NCBI GenBank assembly: GCA_963691715.1
Contig: OY829281.1
Location: 868,001 to 932,000, forward strand
DNA from: HXMU1420-13 sp963691715
Lineage (GTDB): Bacteria; Bacteroidota; Rhodothermia; Balneolales; Balneolaceae
Length of the DNA stretch: 64,000 nt
Reading direction: 5' to 3'
Shown here: piece by piece, positions 13,946 to 23,227 of the stretch
Layout: each line of letters begins with the position of its first letter
Position numbering within the stretch: the stretch's first letter is position 1
The notes under the pieces: model-generated
Told to the model about the DNA's origin: nothing
What the model saw: the letters and a program-made list of their open reading frames with translations, nothing else
Database searches by the model: none
Program-made: the position numbers and the translations under genes

Positions 13946-15721
13946 ATGGGGAAGATCAATATTAGAAAACATATTGGAGATATTCTTGTTAAAAAAGGGG
14001 TTATTTCTAAAGAACAATTTGATGAAGCATTTAGAATTCTTCATAATGAGCCAAGCGATAGTTCCAGAAGATTAGGTCAAATTTTGTTTCAAGACATTGG
14101 ACTTAATCGACATTTGATAATGCGGGAGATTTCAAAAGTTTATGCATTTAGAGAAGTATTATCAGACATAGAAATTGTCCCAGATTACTTTATCGAGACT
14201 ATAAAAAAAATTGTTGCAAGCTTACCAAAAGAAATAATTGAAGATCTAGTAACTCAAAAGGCAATCCCTTATCGATTAGCAAATGGAGGTTTGACAATTG
14301 CAGCAGCAGATCCTTCAGATCCAAAACTTCAATTAATTATAAATAAACTCAATTATAAACAAACTGAATTAGTTTACTGTAATTATGAATTGGTTGAGCA
14401 AATCTTAGAGAAAGTTTACGAAAGAAAAAATGAATTCCTAGATTTATTGGAGGAAATCGAGTATGAAGAAGCAATCATTGAACCTGAAGAAGAAAATGTA
14501 GACGAAGATGAAATTGATGCGGAAATAAATCAAAGTATGCTTAATTCACTGGTTGAAGGTATGCTAATTGAATCTGTTCGTGAGGGTGTTAGTGATTTAC
14601 ATATTCTTCCAAGTGGTCCAACTACGACTGATATTCGATTTAGGATTGATGGAAAACTACAATTATGGTATCAACAAAAAAATGTTAAACCCGAAGCAAT
14701 TTCTGCTGTTATAAAAGATAAAACTAGAAATGTTGATCGTTTTGAACGCGACTCATCTCAGGATGGATTTATACAAAGATTTATAGATGGCTTCAATATA
14801 AGATACAGAGTTTCAATTATGCCTATAGTTGGAAATCAGTATGATAGGAAGTTTGAATCGATTGTAATACGAATTCTTGATGATAGGAAAGTAATTCGGG
14901 ATTTAAATCTCCTTGGCTTACAAAAGGTTGCTAAAGATAATTTTCTCAAATCTATTCAAAAACCATCAGGTATTGTAATTATAACTGGTCCAACTGGTAG
15001 TGGGAAATCAACTACCCTAGTGGCTGCACTTTATTATGTTATAGATCCTACCAAAAATGTTTTAACAGTAGAAGAACCTGTTGAATATATAATTGACGGA
15101 GCTAGACAATTAAAAATCTCTCCATCAATGTCATATGATCAAAGCATTCGTGGAATTCTTAGGCATGATCCAGATATTGTACTAGTAGGAGAAATTAGAG
15201 ATTTAAAAACTGCTGAAATTGCAATTAAATTAGCTAATACAGGACATTTAACTTTTTCTACACTACATACAAATGATGCACCAAGTGCTGTATCACGTTT
15301 ATTTAAAATGGGTGTTGAGCCATTTTTAATTGCTAATGCAGTAAATTTAGTTATGGCTCAACGTTTGGTTCGAAGATTATGTAATGAATGTAAAGAAGCA
15401 TACACCCCGCATCCAGAAACAGCAAAAGGCATAGGGTTTAAAGAAGATGAAATTAAAACAACAACTTTCTATAAACCTGTAGGGTGTAAGAAATGTAGTG
15501 GAAGTGGTTATAAAGGGCGAAGTGCAATCCATGAAGCTCTTTTTTTCTCAAAAGAAGTAAAACAAATGATTTTAGATGCTGGCGGTGATATTGATGAAGG
15601 AGCAATTAAAGATTTAGCGATTAGTCAAGGTATGTTAACTCTTAGAGGCTCTGGTCGTGAACGTATAAAAGAAGGAATTACTTCAATTGAGGAGGTAATT
15701 GCATCAACCATTGAAGATTAG
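13946..15721 (+). CDS. PilB/GspE-type pilus assembly ATPase
   Basis: 591-residue cytoplasmic ATPase that powers pilus extension. In order: an N-terminal MshEN/GspE-N-like domain (about 8-150), an acidic linker (about 165-190), then the secretion ATPase core with Walker A GPTGSGKSTT (about 348), an Asp box EEPVEY, Walker B RHDPDIVLVGEIRD (about 407), a His box GHLTFSTLHT, and two CxxC pairs (CNEC near 480, CKKC near 514) for the zinc-binding C domain typical of PilB. All key residues are present. Length is normal for the family. It lies 23 bases after the platform gene. Confidence 0.95.
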   Translation: MGKINIRKHIGDILVKKGVISKEQFDEAFRILHNEPSDSSRRLGQILFQDIGLNRHLIMREISKVYAFREVLSDIEIVPDYFIETIKKIVASLPKEIIEDLVTQKAIPYRLANGGLTIAAADPSDPKLQLIINKLNYKQTELVYCNYELVEQILEKVYERKNEFLDLLEEIEYEEAIIEPEEENVDEDEIDAEINQSMLNSLVEGMLIESVREGVSDLHILPSGPTTTDIRFRIDGKLQLWYQQKNVKPEAISAVIKDKTRNVDRFERDSSQDGFIQRFIDGFNIRYRVSIMPIVGNQYDRKFESIVIRILDDRKVIRDLNLLGLQKVAKDNFLKSIQKPSGIVIITGPTGSGKSTTLVAALYYVIDPTKNVLTVEEPVEYIIDGARQLKISPSMSYDQSIRGILRHDPDIVLVGEIRDLKTAEIAIKLANTGHLTFSTLHTNDAPSAVSRLFKMGVEPFLIANAVNLVMAQRLVRRLCNECKEAYTPHPETAKGIGFKEDEIKTTTFYKPVGCKKCSGSGYKGRSAIHEALFFSKEVKQMILDAGGDIDEGAIKDLAISQGMLTLRGSGRERIKEGITSIEEVIASTIED

Positions 15722-15792
15722 GAAATATTGGTGTTTCATTATTGCTTATTTTCATAGATATTTAATAACTCATTTTAAATTAAAGAGGTTTT

Positions 15793-16296
15793 ATGGGTGT
15801 TAACTCTGACGCATCATCTGAATGGATAGCTGATTACATAAAAATATTTTTAAAAGATCCTCCTTTATTACTAAAAAACTTTCATTATGAGGATGTACAG
15901 GAGTTCCTACAGTTAGGGTTAGAAGAAAAATTCCAATCTGATCATGTAATTATCAACGAGTCTGAATATGTAAATTCTGCATATCTTGTCGCAGAAGGAA
16001 AAGTTGCTATTTGGAAGGATAATATTCAATTAGCAACTCTTTCTAGTGGTGAGTTCTTGGGCGAAGCTTTTTTATTTAGCAAAAATAATAGAATGGCTAA
16101 AGTTACAGCTGAAGGTGAGTGTATTTTGTTGAGATATGAAAGGTACGAAGCTCTAAATTTTTTCAGAAAAAAACCCGAAAAATTATTCAATATCTTCACA
16201 AAAAATATTATTGAAATTCAACAGCGCAAAATTGGTAATATGAATATCCAATTACTAAATCTAAAAAAACGATTATTGAAAGATTTAAATTTGTAG
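15793..16296 (+). CDS. cyclic nucleotide-binding domain protein in the pilus locus
   Basis: 167 residues: an N-terminal helix pair, then one cyclic nucleotide-binding beta-roll with a recognisable phosphate-binding cassette (GEFLGEAFLFSKNNRMAKV, including the conserved Gly-Glu pair and Arg), and a C-terminal helix. There is no helix-turn-helix, so it is not a CRP-type transcription factor, and no enzymatic domain. Lying between the PilB and PilT ATPase genes, it could bring a cyclic nucleotide signal directly to the pilus motors. Which ligand it binds (cAMP, c-di-GMP, cGMP or none) cannot be told. Confidence 0.82.
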   Translation: MGVNSDASSEWIADYIKIFLKDPPLLLKNFHYEDVQEFLQLGLEEKFQSDHVIINESEYVNSAYLVAEGKVAIWKDNIQLATLSSGEFLGEAFLFSKNNRMAKVTAEGECILLRYERYEALNFFRKKPEKLFNIFTKNIIEIQQRKIGNMNIQLLNLKKRLLKDLNL

Positions 16297-16380
16297 TTTG
16301 AATTGATTAAATCAAATCTAAATTTATCAGTTAACTATGCCAAAAGTTTATTCTAACTCTAATAATAAGCTCTACAAATA

Positions 16381-17622
16381 ATGGCAATATTCGATTTAGA
16401 TAAATTAGAAAAGTTTACAAATATTATAAGTAGTTCAGTTCCAAATAATTTAATTGGAATAGAATGGCATACACATATTGGTAAATTAATTCAAGATGCA
16501 GAAAAATCGTTAAGACTTGAATTAATAATTATTTTTGAGACATTATTATCAAACATGATTAGAATGAATGCCTCAGATATTGATGTAGGAGGTCCCGGTT
16601 GTGCAGGTAAAATTTGGTACAGAGTATATGGAAATAAAACACCCGTTAAATTCTCAAAAAAAATTCCATATTCGGTTACCGACATTCTTTTGAATAATAT
16701 TTTAAATAGCTCTCAACGAAAATTATTATTTAAAAATAAAAATATTGATTTTTCCTATTCTTTAGATGTGGGATCAAAAAAGAAAATACGTTTTCGTGCA
16801 GACATGTATTTTGATTTGGGGCATTTAGCATTGAATATGAGAAAAATTGATAACTATATTCGCCCCTTCAAATCACTTGGTGTTCATAATAATGTAGCAA
16901 AAGTTGTAAGCCTTAGACACTTCAAATATGGTTTAACGCTTATTACAGGAATCACCGGAGCAGGAAAATCATCTACTTTGGACACTATCATCGATGCTAA
17001 TAACAGAAGTATAGATGCTCATATTGTTATAATTGGTTCTCCTATTGAATTAATACACGAACCAGTTCGGTGTGTTGTTAGGCATAGAGAAGTTGGAATT
17101 GATGTTCACTCCTATAAAGAAGGAGCAATAAATGCTTTAAGGCAAGATCCAGATATAATAGTTATTAGTGAATTAAGAGACTCAGAAACAATTATTACAG
17201 CATTAGAAATTACGGATTCTGGCCATAAAATTTTTGGTACCTTACACACATCATCAGCAATAGAAAGTATAGAAAGAATATTAGGTGAAGTATCACCAGC
17301 AGAGCAGAATCGTGTTCGAAATCGTTTATCAGATGTTTTAAATTGCGTGATAAGCCAAAAATTAGTACCTAATTCAGATGGGAAGTTAATACTTGCAAAA
17401 GAGGTATTATTGGTAACACCATCGGTTCAAGCGGCAATTCGGAATAATAATATCGGTGAAATTTATCAGATGCTAATGGAGGGTAAAGAGAAAGGGATGA
17501 ATACAATGGAGCAAGACCTAAAACGTCTATTTAATGAAGGCAAAATAACAAAAGAAACTGCATTGAATAATTCTAATAATAAAACTAAAATGCTTCAATT
17601 ATTAGGTGAGATTGGTAAATAA
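16381..17622 (+). CDS. PilT-like ATPase with altered Asp box
   Basis: 413-residue ATPase of the PilT retraction-motor branch. It has Walker A GITGAGKSST (about residue 190), Walker B RQDPDIIVISELRD, a His box DSGHKIFGTLHT, and a C-terminal AIRNNNIGEI resembling the PilT AIRNLIRE motif. Compared with the PilT consensus, the acidic EDPIE box reads GSPIE and the VGEMRD segment reads ISELRD, so the catalytic glutamate region is modified. The first 50 residues are not typical of PilT. The next gene begins on the last base of its stop codon (TAATG). Retraction is inferred; a weak or regulatory ATPase is also possible. Confidence 0.85.
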   Translation: MAIFDLDKLEKFTNIISSSVPNNLIGIEWHTHIGKLIQDAEKSLRLELIIIFETLLSNMIRMNASDIDVGGPGCAGKIWYRVYGNKTPVKFSKKIPYSVTDILLNNILNSSQRKLLFKNKNIDFSYSLDVGSKKKIRFRADMYFDLGHLALNMRKIDNYIRPFKSLGVHNNVAKVVSLRHFKYGLTLITGITGAGKSSTLDTIIDANNRSIDAHIVIIGSPIELIHEPVRCVVRHREVGIDVHSYKEGAINALRQDPDIIVISELRDSETIITALEITDSGHKIFGTLHTSSAIESIERILGEVSPAEQNRVRNRLSDVLNCVISQKLVPNSDGKLILAKEVLLVTPSVQAAIRNNNIGEIYQMLMEGKEKGMNTMEQDLKRLFNEGKITKETALNNSNNKTKMLQLLGEIGK

Positions 17623-19364
17623 TGGCAAATAAAAAGCTTTTTACAGGAATCAGTTTAGAAGGAGATACGCTCAAATTTTCTGTTATCAGAATAAATAATA
17701 AAAAAGTACAATTACTTAGTGTTGATAAACTAAAACTTACAGAAAAAATTTATGCTTCCGTAACTGAAGACTTTTCTGGAGATGTTTTTGGAAATTATAC
17801 AACTGATGATGATATTTTTGGAATCGATTCAATATTAAATCCAGATACCGAAGAATCAGAAGGGGATTTAAATCTTGAAAATTTAAGTGATAATATTTTA
17901 GAAGAAATAAGTGATGAACTTAATTTTGAGTTAGATGGGATTGAATTTCAAGATGAATTAATTGAAACAGATAGTGTTAATAATATCAACAAGACGATAT
18001 CAAACGAGATCCAACTTTACAATTTTTTTAGCTTAATCAATTCAAAGCGCATTAATCTCGGATTAAATATACCTACTGGAACAACTTTTATTCAGGTTTT
18101 GGATGAGAATGATTTCTCAAAAATGAAAAAAAAAGATCTTAATGTAATTATTGATGATCGATTAGAATCCTTACATGGTGAATCAAAAATCGAAGACTAT
18201 TTTTCTTATACGATAAGGGAAGATGGAGCTTTATTGCTATCAAGCATAGAAGGTGAGCCAAAGTTACTATCCTTAATTGATCGTACTCAATCGATTTACA
18301 GAGGAAAAATTTTCGTTGAGGATATACTTCCAGACGAGTTAATACTTCATGGGTTAGTAAAAGCAAACTATATATTAGAAGAAAAAAAAATAACTTGTAT
18401 TGTTCAATTTTCCGAAACCAATTGTAGAGTTTTTTTTCTACAGGGAGAACATATATTGTTAGTTTCACCCATAATATCTGAAGGTGTTCGTTCACGAAAA
18501 TTTCTTACAACTGTTTTTTCAAAAATACTTTTCCAGCTTGATACTGGTGAAATCCCTAATTTAGATAAAATTATTATTTGCAATAATTCATTAGGAAAGG
18601 AAGGGGTAACTTTTTTTAAGGATAGATTTCCTGACATTGAAGTTTCAGAGTTTAAATTTTCAGAAGATCTTTTCGAACCCTTGAGTAATACATCAATGTC
18701 TTTATCTGAGTATACAACATCAATAGGTATTGCTTGGGCAGCTTCTAAATTTAAAAAGGAAACATTTAATAACATTTCTTTTTTACCAAATCATGTTATT
18801 GAAAGACAAAAAATATTTAAGTTACAATGGCATGGGATCTTTTTACTATTATTAATATTGTTTTCATTTCCGTTCATTAATTCTGTTTGGCAAAAGAGTT
18901 TTATTCAAATTAATATTGCGAATAATGAAATCTCAGTGCTTGACAACGAACTACAATTTTATAGTAATACTGTGAATAATTTTAATAGAGTTACTAGTTT
19001 GTTAAGTCAAATACAAGATCAATTTATTTTGATGAATACCCTTTCAAAAAATTCCAAAACCTGGTCGGTTAACCTAGATTTAATTAATAACGGTATTAGC
19101 GATATTGGTGATGTTTGGTTGCAATCTATAACCCCTGGTGACACCCCAAATTCTTTGAGTATTCAAGGTATAGCTCGAAATCGTGAAAGCGTGTCTAAAG
19201 TAGCTGAACTATTCGCAGAAGCTACTTTATTAGATGCAACAAGATCCAATATTAGAGATGTTGAAGTGTATAATTTCAGTTATTATGTAACAAAAATAGT
19301 ATCGAATACTGAAATTCATACACCCGAAAATTTACAAAAATTAGACGATCTAACGGGAGAATAA
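17622..19364 (+). CDS. PilM-PilN fusion protein
   Basis: 580 residues combining two proteins that are normally separate. The first 390 residues resemble PilM, an actin-like cytoplasmic ring component (FTGISLEGDTLKFSVIRI at the start, TTSIGIAWAASKF at the end), with an acidic low-complexity insert near residues 50-125. A single membrane helix follows at about 403-423, then a PilN-type periplasmic part with a coiled segment and the WLQSITPG...SIQGIARNRESVSKVAELF fold. In the standard system the short N-terminus of PilN docks into PilM; here they are covalently joined. Start and stop codons overlap those of its neighbours by one base. Confidence 0.78.
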   Translation: MANKKLFTGISLEGDTLKFSVIRINNKKVQLLSVDKLKLTEKIYASVTEDFSGDVFGNYTTDDDIFGIDSILNPDTEESEGDLNLENLSDNILEEISDELNFELDGIEFQDELIETDSVNNINKTISNEIQLYNFFSLINSKRINLGLNIPTGTTFIQVLDENDFSKMKKKDLNVIIDDRLESLHGESKIEDYFSYTIREDGALLLSSIEGEPKLLSLIDRTQSIYRGKIFVEDILPDELILHGLVKANYILEEKKITCIVQFSETNCRVFFLQGEHILLVSPIISEGVRSRKFLTTVFSKILFQLDTGEIPNLDKIIICNNSLGKEGVTFFKDRFPDIEVSEFKFSEDLFEPLSNTSMSLSEYTTSIGIAWAASKFKKETFNNISFLPNHVIERQKIFKLQWHGIFLLLLILFSFPFINSVWQKSFIQINIANNEISVLDNELQFYSNTVNNFNRVTSLLSQIQDQFILMNTLSKNSKTWSVNLDLINNGISDIGDVWLQSITPGDTPNSLSIQGIARNRESVSKVAELFAEATLLDATRSNIRDVEVYNFSYYVTKIVSNTEIHTPENLQKLDDLTGE

Positions 19365-20227
19365 TGTCTTATGGTTTAAGAAATACAATTATTCTTTTAA
19401 TAACCTTATTTTTAATACTAGGGATGGGTTTTATATATTCTGAATTTATTTTAGATAGAAAGTTAAATAATTTAAAGAATAGTATAACCTTAAAACGAAA
19501 CGATCTGAATTCCAAACAAAATATTAACATACAGTTTAATGAATTAAATGAACGTTATAAGGCTGCGTTAGAAGTTATGGGGAATTATGACAAAATCTTA
19601 TTCTCTTCCAATAAACCCGATGATGTATATGATTTTCTTAACAGAGTTAATGCAGCAGGCGGTTATGAAATTAACTTTGATTACGCTTACTCTGATTCTT
19701 CACCCAATATCGACTATGGAATTATTAATTCTTCAATAGCTGGCTCTGGAGAATATAGGGCTTTGACTGATTTTGTTAATAGAATTGAGCATAGCCAACT
19801 ATTGAACAAAATTAACAATCTTACAATTTCTCCTGCTCGCCAAGAAAAAGAATTAACTAAAGTTAATTTCTCTTTTAATCTTGAAAGCTATTACGAGAAA
19901 ACTTCAGTTTTTGATTCTTTAAATAAAGATGTTACTATTGCATTAGATAGTGATATTTCAACCTTTAATCCAATTTATCCTTTAATTCAGCCCACAATAC
20001 CTTCAAATGTTAAAGGATTAACAGATGTTAGAGCATCGAAAATTATAGGAATGACGAACAAAAAAGTATTTTTGAGAAATCAAGATGGGAGAATTATATC
20101 TTTAGGAATAGGTGATGATGTATACCTTGGAAAATTAATATCAATTGATTCAAACAATAAATCTGCCGTATTTAATTTAGATGTAGGTGGAATAGAAGAA
20201 GTGATTACCTTAGAGGTTACACAATGA
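19364..20227 (+). CDS. PilO-PilP fusion-like protein
   Basis: 287 residues with one membrane helix near residues 8-26, a coiled-coil and ferredoxin-like periplasmic domain of PilO type (DDVYDFLNRVNAAGGYEINF, GEYRALTDFVNRIE), a linker, and from about residue 218 a small beta domain (ASKIIGMTNKKVFLRNQDGR, LGIGDDVYLGKLISI) resembling PilP or the GspC homology region that contacts the secretin. The usual PilP lipoprotein signal is absent because the domain is fused. It overlaps the secretin gene by four bases. The PilP part is a weaker call than the PilO part. Confidence 0.72.
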   Translation: MSYGLRNTIILLITLFLILGMGFIYSEFILDRKLNNLKNSITLKRNDLNSKQNINIQFNELNERYKAALEVMGNYDKILFSSNKPDDVYDFLNRVNAAGGYEINFDYAYSDSSPNIDYGIINSSIAGSGEYRALTDFVNRIEHSQLLNKINNLTISPARQEKELTKVNFSFNLESYYEKTSVFDSLNKDVTIALDSDISTFNPIYPLIQPTIPSNVKGLTDVRASKIIGMTNKKVFLRNQDGRIISLGIGDDVYLGKLISIDSNNKSAVFNLDVGGIEEVITLEVTQ

Positions 20228-22203
20228 GTTTTTCCATAATGACTAGAACTTATTATTCGCATCTGAAAAACCTTCTTGTAATGTTGGCTTTGATAGGAAA
20301 TTCAACATTATTATTTGCTCAGGATCAATATCCCCGAGAATTTACAAATCCAGACGAAATTGTTGCATTCGATAGGAATACCTCTTATAACGAGGCCATA
20401 GAAGTTCTAAATCAATTTTATCAAGATTATGAAAATAAATTCATTATAGATCAAACAAGAACTTCAGGTGAGATAGGAGTAAGCTTACCAGCAATGCATT
20501 GGGAAGATGCATTATCATTTATCTTGAGGCTGAAAAATTTGACTCTAATTGAAGAAGAAACCTATGTAGAAATTGTAACTATAAACTCTCAAGTACAAGA
20601 AGAAGAGCCTGCAACCGATTGGAATAATTCTTACAATGGACAAATCAATTTAAAGACAAGAGAAGTTAGGATTAACGCCACCTTTTTTGAAGGTAATAGA
20701 AGGGCTCTAAAGGAAATTGGAGTCGATTGGTCTACTCTTAGAGGTAATGTACCTGAAGATTTAAACCAAATAGTTTCGGGAGAAGGTTCAAATTCAGAGG
20801 ATGGTCTACCCAATTCAACCTTTACCGACCAATTCGTGTCTGTTAATTCATTTAATGCTTCTTCTGTTTCTCAAAACGTTTTTAATGCGTTAGTCAATAT
20901 AGGTCCCTTTGGTCAAGGAGACAATCAAGTAAGCGTTCAAGCACTTTTTAGTGCATTTGAAGCTGACAATTTAGGTGAAGTATTAGCCACACCATTTACA
21001 AAAGTTGTTGATGGGCAAGAAGGACGTGTTCAAGTTGGTCAAGATTTTAGTATTAAACAACGTGATATTGCAGGAAATGTAACAGATCAATTTTTTAGTA
21101 CGGGGACAATTTTAAATGTAATTCCGACAGTAATAGAAATCAACGATACTTCTTTTATTCATTTAGAAATTGATGTTGAAAGGTCTTCCGCTCAACCCGA
21201 TGTAGTAAGTACTATAATTAACAAACAGGAGGCATCCACTCAAGCTTTATTGCTAAATGGTGAGGCAACTGCTATTGCGGGTCTCTATCGATCAGAAGAG
21301 ACTAAAGTAAGACGAGGAATTCCTATTCTTAAAGATTTACCACCTTGGTTTTTTGGACTAAGGTATTTATTTGGATTTAATTCTGATGATATTGTTGAAA
21401 ATGAATTGGTAATTATTGTACAAGCCTCCCTTGAAAAGACATTAGAAGAGCGGTCCAATGAACAGTTTTTATCAAGAAGAAGCGTATTAGATTCTGAAAG
21501 AACTCTTATGAGTACAGGCTTAGATGCCGTTTACCTAAACACATTATTACCTCCAATTCAGCCATCAATGAATGAGATTTTGGCAGAAGTAATGGATGAT
21601 GAATTACAAGATGAGATTTTGGTAGAAACAATAGAAGATGAACTGCCAAATCAGGTATCAATTGAAGATGAAAAAGTTGTTGTAAATGAAAGTGATCTTG
21701 AAGATAAAACAGTCATTAATGAATTTGACAATTTTAATCCTATTGTAACCCCAATTGAAAAAGAAGAAATACTTATAGAGGAAGTTATTGAGCAATCAGA
21801 TTTAGGACCTGATTCATTATCTAACTCATTTAAAGAATTAGTAAATGAACTTAGACTTCCAGTCAAAAGCCCCGAATTGATGATTGTTGTTCCAAGAGCT
21901 GTTAGCTTAGATGAATTCCTTTTGAATAAAGAACATGGAGACCAAGAATTTAAAAAACCGACAAAAGGTTCAAAACTTAATCATTTTGTAATAGGGGGGT
22001 CTTTCATAGTTAAATATAATGCCAACAAGTTCTTCGAATCACTAAATACATATGGATATGAATCAATAGTTTTGTTTAACCCTGAAACTAGATATAATTA
22101 TGTTGCCTATGGCGGTTTTTCTCAGCTGAATGAGGCTTTATTATATCTTATGAAAATTCGAAAGAATGTAAATCCTGATGCATGGCTATTTTCTATGCCA
22201 TAA
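20224..22203 (+). CDS. secretin (PilQ/GspD type) with C-terminal SPOR domain
   Basis: 659 residues: a signal peptide ending near residue 32 (LLFA), a short STN/N-domain-like region (about 35-125), a linker region with an N1-like segment, then the secretin core from about 250 to 405 (LGEVLATPF, FFSTGTILNVIPTV, RRGIPILKDLPPWFFGLRYLF). An acidic spacer leads to a final domain from about residue 586 (HFVIGGSFIVKYNANKFFE, YGGFSQLNEALLYLMKIR, DAWLFSMP) with the spacing of a SPOR peptidoglycan-binding domain. The secretin forms the outer-membrane pore; the SPOR part may hold it to denuded peptidoglycan. Last gene of the locus; its start overlaps the PilO-PilP stop (ATGA). Confidence 0.86.
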   Translation: MSFSIMTRTYYSHLKNLLVMLALIGNSTLLFAQDQYPREFTNPDEIVAFDRNTSYNEAIEVLNQFYQDYENKFIIDQTRTSGEIGVSLPAMHWEDALSFILRLKNLTLIEEETYVEIVTINSQVQEEEPATDWNNSYNGQINLKTREVRINATFFEGNRRALKEIGVDWSTLRGNVPEDLNQIVSGEGSNSEDGLPNSTFTDQFVSVNSFNASSVSQNVFNALVNIGPFGQGDNQVSVQALFSAFEADNLGEVLATPFTKVVDGQEGRVQVGQDFSIKQRDIAGNVTDQFFSTGTILNVIPTVIEINDTSFIHLEIDVERSSAQPDVVSTIINKQEASTQALLLNGEATAIAGLYRSEETKVRRGIPILKDLPPWFFGLRYLFGFNSDDIVENELVIIVQASLEKTLEERSNEQFLSRRSVLDSERTLMSTGLDAVYLNTLLPPIQPSMNEILAEVMDDELQDEILVETIEDELPNQVSIEDEKVVVNESDLEDKTVINEFDNFNPIVTPIEKEEILIEEVIEQSDLGPDSLSNSFKELVNELRLPVKSPELMIVVPRAVSLDEFLLNKEHGDQEFKKPTKGSKLNHFVIGGSFIVKYNANKFFESLNTYGYESIVLFNPETRYNYVAYGGFSQLNEALLYLMKIRKNVNPDAWLFSMP

Positions 22204-22208
22204 GAAAG

Positions 22209-22994
22209 CTAAATGGAATTATTCTCTATAAATTTAATTGATATCTTATTGAAATCTCGTGGTTTTTCTACATTACATACATGGCCACAATTTTCAATAA
22301 CTTCTAAGGTTGAATATTTATGTTGAGCTACAATTTGTTCAACCGGGGGTAAAAACATATAATCTTCCCTACCCATAATATAGAGCGTAGGAGTGGATAT
22401 CTCTGTCTCCTTAAAATATCGAAGAAGAGGATTAATAGAATTGGTTAATTTAAACCATTTTAAAAATTCTTTTTGATAAAGTTTTTTAGCTTCTCTGATA
22501 AATAAATTTCTTGCTTTTGCATGTCTTTTACGAGGCATTATAATCCATGCAAAAAAACGATATAACCACATATAAGGAATTAATTTTTTGAATGTATTTC
22601 CTAAGAATACCAAAAACCGTGACCTAATATTTAATCTTGTAATTGCTCCACACAAAATTGCTGTTTTCACTCTATCTGGAGCAAGCTCACTTAAGTTTCT
22701 TATTATGATTGTCCCTAACGATACCCCAATAAAATGAGCTTTTTCTATGCCTAAATGTGTTACTACTTCTAACACATCTTTACTAATATCATCAAATGTA
22801 TACTCTTGTTCATAGTACAGCTGCAGTGCATCCTTAGATTTACCATGACCTCTTAAATCAACTAATACAACATTAAAAAGGGCCCTAAAGGCTTTTAATT
22901 GTTGAAACCATATAGAAGAACTACCTCCAGCTCCATGTACAAATATAACCCAATCATTGTCAGGTTTTTTTTCAAATGTTTTATAATAAAGCAC
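22209..22994 (-). CDS. alpha/beta-hydrolase fold protein
   Basis: 261 residues with the full alpha/beta-hydrolase signature: oxyanion HGAGGSS near residue 20, nucleophile elbow GVSLGT (Ser92), acid in MGREDYMF (Asp211) and catalytic His in CGHVCNVEKP (His238). A cap region with basic, hydrophobic helices lies between 130 and 190. No signal peptide, so cytoplasmic. The fold covers esterases, lipases, hydrolases of aromatic pathways and others; nothing here decides the substrate. It converges on the secretin gene with five bases between stops and is unrelated to the pilus operon by strand. Confidence 0.85.
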   Translation of the reverse strand: MLYYKTFEKKPDNDWVIFVHGAGGSSSIWFQQLKAFRALFNVVLVDLRGHGKSKDALQLYYEQEYTFDDISKDVLEVVTHLGIEKAHFIGVSLGTIIIRNLSELAPDRVKTAILCGAITRLNIRSRFLVFLGNTFKKLIPYMWLYRFFAWIIMPRKRHAKARNLFIREAKKLYQKEFLKWFKLTNSINPLLRYFKETEISTPTLYIMGREDYMFLPPVEQIVAQHKYSTLEVIENCGHVCNVEKPRDFNKISIKFIENNSI

Positions 22995-23227
22995 AGGTAT
23001 CTAGATATAATTTTTAAAGATAAATATGTTTGTTGGTAAAATAATGCTTTTAATATAAGTGCATTGTGGATAACGTAACACAAAACAAAAATAAGTGAAT
23101 TATTAATTCCAGATTATATTTTTTCAGAAAAATTTACATTTATTGAGTTAATATTTTTGAATTGCAAACATTTATATTCCAAAGAATCAGTTTCATAATT
23201 TATGAATTACTTTTCCTACTTTTACAT

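Noticed and set aside
16303..16315. Small palindrome TTGATT-A-AATCAA before the PilT-like gene
   Set aside because: Short and pure A/T-rich; such palindromes are expected by chance in this sequence.
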